Origin: Cryptomeria japonica
Taxonomy: Eukaryota; Streptophyta; Pinopsida; Cupressales; Cupressaceae
Reading direction: 5' to 3'
Length of the DNA: 64,000 bases
Assembly: GCF_030272615.1 (NCBI RefSeq)
Contig: NC_081408.1
Location: 307,831,950-307,895,949, forward strand
Below are positions 1-11,762 of this stretch, piece by piece. The position numbers were made by a program, and so were the translations under genes. Below the pieces are notes generated by a model, which did no database searches, was not told the DNA's origin, and saw only the letters and a list, made by a program, of their open reading frames with translations. Each line of letters begins with the position of its first letter. The first letter of the stretch is position 1.

Positions 1-20
1 AACAATTGCATATTACCACT

Positions 21-2866
21 ATGGCCAAAGGGGAATTACTTCATGTCCAAGAATGGACATATATTTGGGATATGAATATGGATGAGTCTAGCTAAATGTC
101 TTTTGAAAAGTAATTTGTTAGAAATTTTTTGAGTATCCTCCAAGGAGAGGTAAGGTGGGGTTTGACTAAGGAAGTGAAGAACTTGTTAAAGCCTAAAGAC
201 CTAACACCTGAATTGGTAATTCCTCATAACTGGGGATCATGGTTCTATTTTAAAGACCACACAATTATAAGGGTTTTTGGTAGCCCTATTACTCCTAGGT
301 TCTTGCCTGTCACCATTCAGGATAGGGTTGATTTCCTTGAAATTATGTATCAGTTGGCCAAAGCTAAAAAGTCCTCAGTCAAAGGGGCTCATAATAAGGG
401 TTCATTACTCCCATCACAAGTTGTGATTCAGATGTACCACTTTGCGAAGAGAAAGGCATATGAGATTTTGGACTCTTTGTTTGAATAAGTATCAGCTTCC
501 TCAGCTTGAATATATATACTATGAATCTAAATGGTTTTTCAAGGCCTTGGACTAACAAAACCTAAGAATCATGAGTGGCATGATGATGAAAACATTATTA
601 GAAATGTTGATGATTATAATGATGTTTTGAAAAGAAAGGAGAGGTGGTATAAGATTCAATATGAGGAACACAAGAAGAAGAGGGAGGATACTACATATTC
701 TTTGGCATGGTAATGCTATTGGTTCCAAAAGTGAGAGTAAGAGCCATCTTTGGTGCTTATCTCGATGTTGATAGGACCCCTTTACCTCATGAGAGGCCTA
801 TATTAGATGTTGCACCACCAATTCAGGAAGTAGAAGAGGGAAAACCCAGTTCCCCTCAATCTATTGGTTCCCCTATAGATCCTGCTTCCCCTCCATCATC
901 TCCTCCATTTGAACCAAATGAGCATCCATATATTCCCACTTCAGTTTATGTAACATCAAATCCCCTCCCTTGACATAGGTTGCTTGTAGAAGCTACCATG
1001 AAAAAACCAATAATTTCCTCATCTTCAAGAATTTCACTATATGCACCACCAGTTCAAGAAGTAGAAGAGGAAAGACCCAGTTCCCCTCAATCCATTGGTT
1101 CCCCTATTGGTCATGCTTCCCCTCCATCATCTCCTCCACTTGACCCAAACGAGACTCCATTTGTTCCCACTTTAGTTCATGTAACATTAAACCCTCTCCC
1201 TTGACATAGGTTGCTTGCAGAAGCTGCCATGAAAAAACCAATGATTTCCTCATCTTCGGGAAGCTCACTATATCAAACCCCAAATATTCCGAGGGTTGTC
1301 ACTCCACTACACACTCTCTCTCCAAGGAGGGATATTCCATTTCATAATTATGAGGGTTTTGAATACCAAAGTGAGGTACCTCTACCTCCACATAGGTTTG
1401 ACACCAGGTTAGGTGTTAAAATTCAAAGTCCCTCCCAAATGTGGGCACTTGATGCTTTTAAGCTTGGGGGTGACCTCAGTGAAGATATAAGACTAAATGC
1501 TTGTGAATATTTCATGGATGATGATGAGTTCATCAACACAAGGGATTTTTGGCAGTTTGTAATAAGGAACTTGGTAGATGAACTGGAAAGGAGGAAGAGA
1601 ATTAGGCTTGATAGCCTAAATGATAATAAAAGATTTAGGCTAAAGGATGAATTACTCAAGGCTGCTAAGGAGCAGATGACCACCATGACCCTCGAGATGG
1701 GAAGGCAATTTGTGAAGAAAAGTGGTGTGCTTCTCTTGGAAGGATGAGATATATCCTCAACAGTGGCATTTGATGCCCTAAGAAGAAGACATGACATTGA
1801 TTTAGATATAATGCATCTACAGCAAAGGAATAAGGTTCTCTCAGGAAAAATATTTGACGATCACCTTGATCAATTGGTTATTTGGTGCCTCCATCTTGTA
1901 ACAAGGAGGCTAGGACTGAGCCATGAGATGGACCAATTATTTGGGATTTTTCTTATCAAGAGAGTATTAGACACTACTGCTATAGAGGCCATGGGTATAA
2001 CATTAAATGTGGCAAAATTTTCTCACAATGTTGCAATAAAGGTGGATGAGGAAGTTGATATCCTAAGAGATCAAGTGCAGACATTACGAGAGCAATTACA
2101 AGTAGGACCAACATACAAGCCTCCTGATTTGATTGAACATTCCTCAAATGAGGTAATGGAATTAAGAAAAGATCTGGTTGAAGCTAGAATAGAAATAACA
2201 AGGTTAAATAATTAAATGGGGATGTGGAAATCAGATAACTCAAGAATAGAGAAGAGGGTAATAATTGAGATGGTACAATCTCTATTTGAGACAAAGGTTA
2301 GTATAATTTTGTACCATGTTGATGTTGCCTGGGATGAGCATAGAGAGATGTTGGGAATCCTTGAAGAGCATCTAAAGTGGCAAAAAATTTTGGCTTTCTT
2401 ACTATTTTATATGATTAAAATAATTTCAGCATTGGAGATTGCATTGGTTAGGCCTCTTCCTGCATATTTGTATGACACTCTGATTCAGTTCAATACAAAG
2501 TTTGAATTGATGAAGCATGTCTTCATCATCGACAAGATGTACACTCATAGGTTAAAGCTTTAACTTAAGAGTTTACAGTGCCTGGTTGCCAGCCACATGC
2601 CAACCATGTTTGAAAAAGAACAAAGTAGTGTAGAAGGAAGAAAGGTGTTGAGATCAAAGGCAGAATGGGAGACAGAAATTGGGGCAACTCTAGATCCAAT
2701 ATTGAGTGACATCTTCACAGATGAGACACAAATACAAGGGAATCTACAGTCATACATGGATGCATTGTCAATATTTGACAGTGGGATGACAAAGATGGAG
2801 GTTGGAAGATCAGAGATAGAAGATAATAGCTACATGCAACATATTAGGAGGTTGCAAGGATTCTAA
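21..2866 (+). pseudogene. Decayed long ORF, probable additional (antisense) ORF of Gypsy-G
   Basis: One broken reading frame of about 950 codons. It stays in one frame from an ATG at 21 to about 713, with stops at 96, 111 and 486, then shifts once near 707 and stays in the new frame to 2866, with stops at 971, 1202, 1745, 2213 and 2561. The N-terminal part (about 150-480) has a compact segment with VIPHNWGSWFYF and IIRVFGSPITPRFLP. A Pro/Ser-rich linker, part of it duplicated, follows. Next comes an alpha-helical charged region with ELERRKRIRLDSL, then a further helical tail. No catalytic motif is visible. It lies downstream of, and antisense to, the Gypsy-G pol, where Tat-lineage elements are known to carry additional ORFs. 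That placement is inference. It may begin left of the window. Confidence 0.55.
811..1272 (+). repeat. 231-bp tandem duplication inside the decayed ORF
   Basis: The unit 811-1041 is repeated at 1042-1272 with scattered substitutions. It encodes the Ser/Pro segment around SSPQSIGSPI and SPPSSPP, followed by a segment with MKKP. The period of 231 bp is 77 codons, so the frame is kept. The same TGA stop occurs in both copies (971-973 and 1202-1204). Confidence 0.85.
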
Positions 2867-4445
2867 CAACATGGATTTGAATTATCTTGATCCTTTTTCC
2901 TATGTTTCTAAAGTTTTTTGGATTTTGATTTTTTTTAATTCTTAGTTTCCTACCTTTTTTGAACATATTGTTTTTCTCTTTCTCTTCGAATGTAGTAAGA
3001 TTTAAAAGTTTTGTTTCTTGAATACATGACAAATCTATGACATATCTACAAAGGTATTGACTTTTATCCTTCTTATTAAATACATATCCTTGAGAAATAT
3101 TTGTAATTTTCTCTCTGTCAATGTGTATTTAATAGGTCTATAGGGTTAACACACTTTTTAACCTAATAAGGGAGCTCAAGCAAAAAAAATATATTTCCAG
3201 ATCATCTCCAACATCTACCACCTATGGAGGAAGATACAGGAATCTTTGTCCTTGTCAGAGAACTCAAAAAATTATTTTTCTTTTTCTTGTTAGGAAGTTA
3301 CCTAAATTTTGATATTGCAAAAGGCCCAAAGCTTGTTGCATCCTCATTTTTCTATAAGAGGGTAATCAAGGCCTTATTTTCATTATTCTTCTTCAATATA
3401 AAGACAACATACTATTAATTTTTGAGAAAGAAGCTTGTATACTCATTCATTAAGGGTAAATAATATACAATAGAGTTCATTGTTTCCATAAAACAGTACT
3501 GTAATCCAGTCTCATGTCCTAATTGCAGTAATTTTGTAAAGGATATGTTCAAGTACTTTGGAATTATACAAACATCTTGAAATCCAACTCAATGATTTCT
3601 AAGTTGTTTCTTTCAGTTGTTGTCCAACTTATATGAATCAATGAAATTATGGATTTTTGTTCATATATTTGCACTGTGTTGTTGAGTTTGAATAGATTTT
3701 AGCTTCTTCTAAAGTAGAAGATTAAATTTGCTAACTTTTTTAAAAAGGATTCTAAGTAGAGAACAAGTGACAAGTTGTAATTTGGAGATTCATTTTATGC
3801 TATGATTGACACCAGGTATCAAACATACTAAGCAAAAGATGATGCAGAGTCTGCATATCTTATACTGTAATAATGGTTTATCTAGCCCAATGGATAAGGT
3901 GTTGATTAGGGTATTGTATTGATTGACTATGGCGTATTGAAAATTTCATCAATTCAATTACAATTGTGTTTCATTTATTTCATTTTTAAAATGTTAAGAT
4001 AATTAGTTCTCATTGTGATCAAAATCTATATATGGGTGAAAGCCACATCCTAAAGGTTCTAAAGTTTACTGAATCACATAATAGGTGGAGAACATATCTA
4101 TTGCAATGTTAAATAAGTCTAAAATACCAATGATGTTGTTAAAAGAAACACCCACCTAGGTCCTACAGAGCCTGAAGTGTAGAGAGAGTGACTAGTTCCT
4201 TATCGCTAGTCATTTCTCTATCAATTGGTCAACTGATCTATAACCTTGAAGATTGAGGTTGGCTTCTCATAGAGGGAATCTTGGTGTAATCAGTTGGCAA
4301 CACCAACACTTCACATATTTCAACTAGAATATATTTTCTGAATTGTTCTGCAGGAGCATCTAATTTAACACAATACAATAGAAAATCTTTTTCTATGCTA
4401 CTTTTATCTTCATCATAGAGGGTAGATTAGGAGAGGGCCTAGTAA
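2867..4445. other. No gene seen; AT-rich spacer
   Basis: AT-rich sequence between two decayed plus-strand frames. Short ORFs such as 3224-3418 show no family motif. A tRNA A-box-like stretch occurs at about 3886-3900 (TAGCCCAATGGATAAGG) without a matching B box. Probably untranslated or decayed sequence of the same large element. Confidence 0.4.
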
Positions 4446-5000
4446 GATATCCTTCAAGAGGAGGAAGATCAGCTGAGGAGGGAGGGGGATGCATTGAGAG
4501 AGGATCTAGCAACATCCATCTTTAAGAGGGACAACCTACAAGTCCAGTTGGATGAGACAGAGAGGATGCTAGAGGAGGCATTGGTTGGAGGATCCATAGG
4601 GTATCTCCAAAAGGAGATGCTACGGATGGATAATGAGTTGGAGACCCTCCGAGCCTGACTGAGTAGAGTAGAGGTAGATGCTACCAGGCTATGGAGAGAG
4701 TGAGATATTGCCTAACAACTGTTGGCTCTCAACAAATTGTGGCCCCTCTTATTAGAGATTACAATGGTGAGGCACCAGGAAAAGAGGATGGGGAGAGAGA
4801 TCTAGTACTATAAGGATCTCTATCATCAAGTAGTGCCCGGGGATCAACAAGCACATTCCTATGCTGAGAGTACCAAATCCCATAGGATTGAGAGCTAGCA
4901 ATTGAGTACCTCTATAGGAATGATGGTACCACGACTAGTACCAGGTGGTCCCTCAAGTGCAAGAGTAGGAGAAGATGATAGGGAGACCAGAGGCTAGTGC
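4446..5000 (+). pseudogene. Decayed coiled-coil reading frame
   Basis: In the frame starting at GAT 4446 the sequence reads as a strongly charged heptad-type helix (DQLRREGDALREDL, then LQVQLDETERMLEEAL and LRMDNELETLRA). A less regular tail runs to about 5000. Stops interrupt it near 4656, 4704, 4803 and 4899, and two stops directly precede 4446. A coiled-coil structural protein is the only reading supported. Like 21-2866 it is antisense to the Gypsy-G pol, and it could be the C-terminal part of the same additional ORF or a second one. Confidence 0.45.
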
Positions 5001-5044
5001 TCTACATGTGACATTTTGACCCTTCGGGGATATATCATTGTATC

Positions 5045-6060
5045 ATTGTTGGACACAATATTATTATTTTTGATATATATGAGATGAGATACAATTTGTT
5101 GGCAGTGAGATGCATATGGACTATTTATTATGGACTTTTGATGGACTTTATTATTATTAATATGTCATGATGATATCATGATTATGATTTTGTGATGTGA
5201 TGATTTATTTGATCTGACCTATTTGTGATGTAGGATGGATGGATGTATGTATATGTACGAATATGTATGCTTATGTTTCTATATGATGTTTGTGACATGC
5301 TTATGGATGCAGGATGGATGCACGCTATATGATATGTATGCATGTGTTGTGATTATACCTAACGTGTGGTGGATGCAAGATGGATATATATGATTGATAT
5401 ATACATATATGATATTCCATGTTAGTTTATGATGTTGTGATTGTGCTTTTGTTATGCTTATGATATGATGATGTATGTAATGCAAATGGATGACCTATGA
5501 TTTGATGTACATGTGATTTTGATGGATGCACTTGTAATGAAAATAAATGAAATGAATGTAATGGATATGTCTAAATGAATGTATGTTAAGATGGAAAGAA
5601 TGCAATGTCTAATAAGTGCATCTATATATGCAACTAAATGAATGCAATTAATGGACCTAAAAATGATAATGAGTACAAGTGAAAGACGTAATGTAATAAA
5701 AAGCTGACTTAAAATGAATATGAGTGTAACTATTAATGGTAATGAATGCAACTAAATGCAAAATGTAACTTTAATGAACACTAATTATTATGAATGAATT
5801 TTCATGTGATATGCAACTACAATGAGAAATGAATCTTAAAAATGATATAAAGATGCAGCTAAGATGGCTTTGCAAATGATAATGAAACTAAAATGATAAG
5901 GATGATTTATGAAGATGAATGTGGAATGCACACAATTTTTTATAATGAGCCAACAATAATACAATGATATAGGACTAGACAGAATAATGGGAAGAAGTGA
6001 ATAAATTGAGGTCTCCAAAATAAAAAAGGACGATGGGATGGAATGCAAAATGAATCAAAT
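5045..6060. repeat. ATG/CAT-rich low-complexity zone
   Basis: About 1 kb dominated by short degenerate words such as gatgatat, tgtatg, atgaatgcaa and aatgaatg, with ATG far above chance on the plus strand. No single period is kept for long, so this looks like several generations of short tandem expansion. It lies in the 3' part of Gypsy-G, where tandem repeats are known to arise in Tat-lineage elements. Minus-strand ORFs here (5279-5751, 5836-6048) are by-products of the repeat. Confidence 0.6.
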
Positions 6061-7379
6061 GGGGTGGGAAGGGATTTCTTATTGTGGATATGTGGAGAGA
6101 AAACCTAGTTTTGATATTGCCAAGGATGATCTACATCACTGATTATAGGAGTCAGGATGTTCTAAAAATCCAAGGCATGGACTAGACTCTCAGACAATAG
6201 GTATCCCTTGCACATAGTCATGTAAACACCATGATAATGTAGATACGGGACTGTAGGTTTGTATGAGAGAAACCCTCAAACATGCCATACCACAAAACAT
6301 GCCCTAGTGTACACCAACCCAAGACATACCAAGATATAGAATGATCCTAGCAGCCGTAGATAGGAGTAGTTGTAGGACAAAAAGATGCAAATCAAAGTAA
6401 CAAACCAAATCGTGCAGATGACATGTACATGACCAACTACCATCTCTTGCCAAGAGTAGGAATAGGACAAGGTGATAGGTTACAGGCATGGGAAGGATGC
6501 ATCCCAATGGGCAGGGGTAACTAATAGGACTAATTAGGAAATTAAGCAGATGGATAATGCAGGTGCATGCAGATGTGAGACTGATTATGAAGACTCGCTT
6601 AAGCTCATGTGGATGGGTGATTGGATGAAACACAAGTTAAGAAGAAGCTCAGTTTGATAGGATAAGCTCAGGTACCGGGAGAAAGATCAGTGTGATGGGA
6701 TAAAAGCTCAATTTATGGGGACAATCCTTATTCATAGTTCAGACAAAGACTCATCATCTTGTAGGATGAATAAGGCGAAGCAGAAGGGGGAGTGGAATTG
6801 GATAATTTAGAAATCATTCCAATTCTATTTTGGATGGGCACTAACTAAAGTGAATTAGCAGATGATGGATTGGAGGTGAATAAATCTTGACATCACTAAT
6901 GGTATATGGAGGTCGGCATAGATGGTCAAAACGGTGACATTCTGCACAGATGTGCATAGTTACAGCAGGGACTATGGCAAATTAATTCTTGAATTCACTA
7001 ATGAAATATGGAAGCTATATGAGTGATGGGGGGGAATGGGGCCAGGAAGTGGAATTTGCTCACAAACACTATGACAAGACCGCGAGTGGGAGATGTAAAT
7101 TCTTCAAGTCTCAACCCTAAAAAAGTTAGTTTATCTTGTGAGATGATGGATCTGGCTTATCTACCTTGACGCTTGAAACAAGGTTTTCACCAAGGTACTT
7201 GCCCATACCGCCATGAATCAGTTTTCACTGATGGACGGATTGATTTTTCTTTACTTTTTTGCTTTTTTTCATTTTTTTGTATTTTTTATGATTTTTTTTT
7301 TTTTGTTCTTTTTTTCTGATATTTGAATATTGGTAATCTCTAAGGACTAGCTATAGAATCTTTTTAGATGCATGATTCT
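6061..7379. other. Non-coding 3' region of Gypsy-G
   Basis: No coding frame recognised on either strand. A run of T-rich sequence at about 7233-7318 (A-rich on the element's sense strand) lies just downstream of the integrase end. No LTR start resembling the TGTAGACGTC terminus seen at 26897 was found here, so the 3' LTR is either further left, outside the window, or deleted. Confidence 0.4.
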
Positions 7380-8700
7380 CATAGGATCATCCAAGGGATC
7401 TACTTCAAGGGTAGCCAATTGGTAGGAACCTGATCCATATTTTGTTGTGATCATATATTGTCCAAGATAGTTAGGCTCAAACTTGCCTTTCTTCTCACGA
7501 TCCTATAGATTGTTCTGATTTTCCATAAGCACTAAGTCACTAATGTTAAACTCTCAAGTTCAGAACTTTTTGTTGTAACTTAGCGGTAGGAAATTTTTAT
7601 AAACCCGGAGATGATTTAAGGCCTTGAGGTGCCTTTCATCCAGCAGTTCAAGCTCTTGCAATCTAGCAACTCTATATTCTGCATCAAGGAGAATGTTTTG
7701 CAGTGATATTCTAAGTGATAGGATCTCGATCTCAAGGGGGAGTATGGCTTCGAAATCAAAGATCAGGGAGTATGGAGTGGCTCATATGAGAGTGTGAATG
7801 CTTGTGTGGTAGGCCTAGAGGGCAGGATGGAGTTGCAAGTGCCAATTACGGCCAGCTTCATTGACTATTTTTTTGAGGATTTTGATAAGGGTTTTATTCA
7901 AATCCTAAGTGTGATCATTACCTTGCGGGTAATATGGAGAGGAAAAGCGGTGCTGAATGGAAAATTTTTGGCATAGTTATTTAATGTCATGATTCTTGAA
8001 ATGTATACCATTGTCTATAATAATTACCTTAGGGAATCCATAATGGCAAATGAGATAATTTAGGGTGAACTTGGAAATCTATTTGTAAGTTGTGAAAGTG
8101 AGGGGTATGGCTTCCACCCACTTAGTGAATTATTCTATGGCGGCTATTATGAATTTGTGGCCATTGGATGAGGTGGGGTGGATTTTCCCTATGAGATCAA
8201 ACCCCCACTAGGATAAGGGCCATGGTGTGATGAATGGTTGAAGATCCTAAGAAGGTGCATGAATTTTGTTACCATGTTTCTAATAGGGGATATATTTCTT
8301 TACATAGTGATATGCGTCTTCTTCCATTGTAGGCCAATAGTATCATGTGCGCAAAATCTTCTTAGCCAATGTGAGGCCACTTGAGTGTGCTCCATAGATA
8401 CCTTTGTGCACTTCATGCAGTTCCCATTCAGCCTCATGTTTGTCTAAACACCTTAGGATGGATCCATTAAAATGCCTTCAAAAGAAGGTGTCACCAAGGA
8501 TAGTGTATCATATGGATCGACAGATAAAGTTTTGTTGTTGGGTTTTATTGAGATGTGGAGTGATGATATTGTCTCAGAGGTTGGTGTAGGTTTCTTGATA
8601 CTAAGGGGAGTGAGGACCAATGAGGACAAACACTATTTCGGATTCAGGGACATCGTATGCCAGAATTAGGACTTGTTCGACCAAGAACTCACAATTTTGA
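7380..8700 (-). pseudogene. Gypsy-G integrase (broken)
   Basis: Translating the minus strand gives, in order, a degraded HHCC zinc domain (EVHKGIYGAHSSG), YYWPTMEEDAYHYVKK, the core (FDLIGKIHPTSSNGHKFII, then FTKWVEAIPL and IIIDNGIHF), KTLIKILKK, and the C-terminal GKFEPNYLGQY and KYGSGSYQLATLE. The first two catalytic Asp (FDLIG, IDNG) can be read. The Glu position after PQGN is altered and next to a stop. Both zinc-ligand Cys of the usual KKCxxCQ are Tyr and the following Gln is a stop. At least five stops and a frameshift are present. Confidence 0.8.
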
Positions 8701-8975
8701 CTATTTCTTAGCATCTAGAGGAGGGAACCAATTGTAGCCATAGCATCAGTATCTCTGTTATTTGTCTTGGGGATCTGATCAAACTGAATAAGAGTGAAGT
8801 ATTTCTTAATATCCTCAACCATGCTGCGATAAGGAAGTAACTTGTTGTCCTCTATCTAATATTCATCATTTACATGTTTTACGATAATTTGAGAATCACC
8901 ATAGACCTGTAATTCCGTTATCTTCCATTGGATAGCCAAATAGAGCCCAGTGATTAATGCTTCACACTCCGCTTC
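8701..8975 (-). pseudogene. Gypsy-G second RNase H, C-terminal part
   Basis: The minus strand reads AECEALITGLYLAIQ, then ITELQVYGDSQIIVKHVND, then a degraded linker towards integrase. The Glu of ECEA and the Asp of GDSQ are RNase H catalytic residues. This is the continuation of the domain whose first half ends at 16703; Copia-A lies between the halves. The few codons normally present at the junction are missing, so the insertion was accompanied or followed by a small loss. Confidence 0.75.
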
Positions 8976-10516
8976 TGATACTTAATATAAGTACAGATCC
9001 AATAGCCAACAAGATGAGAGGGGGGGGGTGAATCATACAAACTTAATCTTCCATAAAAACATCAAATTCAACCTCGGTAACATATATATCAGTAATATAA
9101 CCAAAACTGTTAAACATGCAAACTCAAAAGCATATAAACATCATAAATCTCATAACACCAGATTTAACGTGGAAACCCAAATAGGGAAAAACCACTGTGG
9201 GATTTCGGACCCACTAAGAAATATACTCTTCAAGAGTATGCTCGGTTAAAAGAAAATCTTGTTAAAGATTACAAACACATTGCTAGATGTGACCTGGTTA
9301 AGGGATTTTCCTCAAATCTGTTAGGATCTTCACCTTGTTAGAAGTGACCTTGTTAAAGGATTTCAAACACTCAATCAGAATGTCACCTTGCTAGAGGGTT
9401 TTACAAATAAGAATGTTAAGTTCACTCGGTTAAGAGATTTTCTATCACTTTCACAAAATAACAGTAATAAAAATATATCTGCAACTTCACATCTAAAATG
9501 CTAAAGAAGATTCTTATTTGTTCGATACAATCTAGACATAGAACTAATCTTGTCTATCTGTTGGGCTTCTATACTCTGTTATTCTAATAGGTCTTCAATC
9601 TTTTATGCTCGGTAATCACTATGTAGCATCCCTGTGCATACACTTGCCTGCATACATTGTTTATCAACAGTTTCCTATTTATAAACAATTAGGTAACCGC
9701 TTAATCTCCTTGATCACATTTCCCATGATCAATCATAGCCATCAGATCTTCGATCTTGTCCAGGTTCAATGCATCTTTCGATCTGAAAATGTTTTACCCC
9801 ATCTAGGAACTTGCATATATTTCTTGGAACTTGTGCCAGGGTATTGCGGTTCAATCTGAGCTGTAGATCTTCATGCCAACTTTCTATTGCCTTAGATTCA
9901 TTAACCAAATAATATTAATGGCATACCAATCATTCAATCAGTTCCAGCTCATCAGCTTCCTTCATTAAATAACGCATGCAAACATTTAATGCATTCTGTT
10001 ATAGCTCGGTTACAACTCGGTAACAACTCGGTGAATACTAAACTTCACTTGGTAGACATTCCGCCTTCATTAACCGGTAGTGATAACCTTAGGGTTTACC
10101 AACTAGGTTCCTTAGGGTTTACCGACTAGGTTCTTTACTTGATAACATAGTATAGTATTAACCTTTACAATTTACAACATATGTATGATGTTAAAACAAT
10201 CTAAAACATCATGATCTCGTCATTGTCTGACTCGGTACTAGTTTCCCATTGAATACCTTATTCATCCCCTTATTCATCATATTCTTTCCTGTGTCTTTTA
10301 CCGACATCTTTATAATCTTCAAATCATACTTCTCAAGATATGGCAACATCATACTGAATTAGAAAATCAACTTCTTGACATCAATGACAAAATAATAATA
10401 TCAAGATAGTAAACATCTTTAATCAATTATATCCATAATCATCAACAACCTTCTCAATATCCTTATTGAAATGCCAACAATCTTTCATTATTTGTTATAA
10501 TGCTATATTGCCAACA
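8976..10516 (-). repeat. Copia-A 3' LTR
   Basis: Direct repeat of 15187-16702, 1541 bp. Read on the minus strand it starts TGTTGGCAATATAGC and ends AGTATCA. It is longer than the other LTR mainly because a segment CCTTAGGGTTTACC.ACTAGGTT of about 24 bp is tandemly duplicated at about 10087-10134. Single-base differences of a few percent separate the two LTRs, so the insertion is not recent. Confidence 0.92.
9676..9683 (-). promoter_or_regulatory. TATA box of Copia-A 3' LTR
   Basis: TATAAATA on the minus strand, about 840 bp from the LTR start, matching the same site in the other LTR. Position and sequence fit a pol II promoter at the U3/R border. Confidence 0.5.
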
Positions 10517-10530
10517 ATCTCCCCCTTTGG
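10517..10530 (-). other. Copia-A polypurine tract
   Basis: CCAAAGGGGGAGAT on the minus strand directly abuts the 3' LTR start. It is nearly the same as the tract before the Copia-B 3' LTR. It is the plus-strand priming site in reverse transcription. Confidence 0.85.
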
Positions 10531-10928
10531 CATTGATGGCAAAACCAATTGATTTGACCTTAAAAGATTCGGATTGCTGTGTTTTTGAAATGCTGAAATG
10601 CTCTCCTCCATACATTAGACTTCTCCTATTTTATTCAGTCTTCTTTCCAATCTTCAGTCTGCTCAGTTTTCTTTAAGCCTTCTCCCCTGATATTAGTCTT
10701 CTCCCCCTTTGACAACAATGCCAAAAAGTAAAGAACTAAAACATAATTTCTTTCTGTATGAAGTGATTTCCTACTGTTGTGTATCAATTCAGTCTCGATC
10801 AGAGCATTTTGTCTTAAATTCTTGTTCCCTGTAATAATTCCTGTACACCTTTAGAAAACATCCTAAAGCGTATAAATCAGCATCAACTCCCAAAAGATAT
10901 TCGAGATTGATGCTTTCACCAAACTCGG

Positions 10929-11760
10929 TCAGTGAGTAGAAGACAGGGGTAGGACCCCTAACTTACTTCTGAGATATTCAAAAGTGTCCCTTGGTAGTGG
11001 CTTGGTGAAGATATCTGCTATTTTTTCCTTTGTGCTAACATACTCCAACACCACTTTCTTCTCTTGAGCTTCTTCTCTAAGATAATGATATTTGATAGAG
11101 ATGTGCTTTGTCTTAGAGTGCATAATAGGATTCTTTGAAATATTAATGGCACTAGTATTGTCACAGAATATAGTTACTGGCTCGGTAACTTTCTCATTTA
11201 TACCTTCCAACAGTTTTTTGATCCATGCAATGTTGGTACAATTCAATGCTGCAGCTACGCATTCAGCTTCTGTTGTTGACTATGAAACACATCCTTGTTT
11301 CTTGCTAAGCCAACTCACTAGTCTTTCTCCTAAAAAGAAAGCTCCTCCACTTGTGCTTTTTCTATCATCAATGTTGCCTGCCCAATCAGCATCAGTATAA
11401 AATTTTAAATCAAAATCATTTCCTTTTTGATATACTAAGCCATAATCCTCAGTGCCTTTCAAGTATCTAAAGATTCTTTTGATTGTTGTCATGTGTGTTT
11501 CCTTAGGATCTGTAGAGAATATTGCAACTATACCTACTGCATGTGCTATGTCTGGTCTGCTGTGAACAACATATTGTAGTTTTCCAATCATGGATCGGTA
11601 AAGTGTCTCATCAACAGATGCAGATTCATCAGTCTTTGATTATTTACAATTGGTAGTCATAGGAGTACTTACTGGTTTTGAATCCTCCATTCCAAATTTC
11701 TTCAAGATTTCCTTTATGTACTTGGATTGAGTAATGAAAATCTCATTTTTCATTTGCAGT
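10929..11760 (-). pseudogene. Copia-A RNase H with RT C-terminal part
   Basis: Segments LQYVVHSRPDIAHAVG, RYLKGTEDYGLVY, FYTDADWAGNIDDRKSTSGG, EAECVAA, FCDNTSAINISKNPIMHSKTKHI and VSTKEKIADIFTKPL give the complete copia RNase H. The catalytic Asp (TDADWAG), Glu (EAE) and Asp (CDNTSA) are kept. Stops break the frame after 11280 and upstream of 11591, but the frame is constant. The natural stop is at 10929. About 400 bp of untranslated sequence follow before the polypurine tract. Confidence 0.9.
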
Positions 11761-11762
11761 AT

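Noticed and set aside
1423-1797. Minus-strand ORF of 124 codons
   Set aside because: Shadow of the plus-strand decayed ORF; no family features.
5279-5751. Hydrophobic His/Ile-rich minus-strand ORFs
   Set aside because: Produced by the ATG/CAT-rich repeat; composition, not protein.
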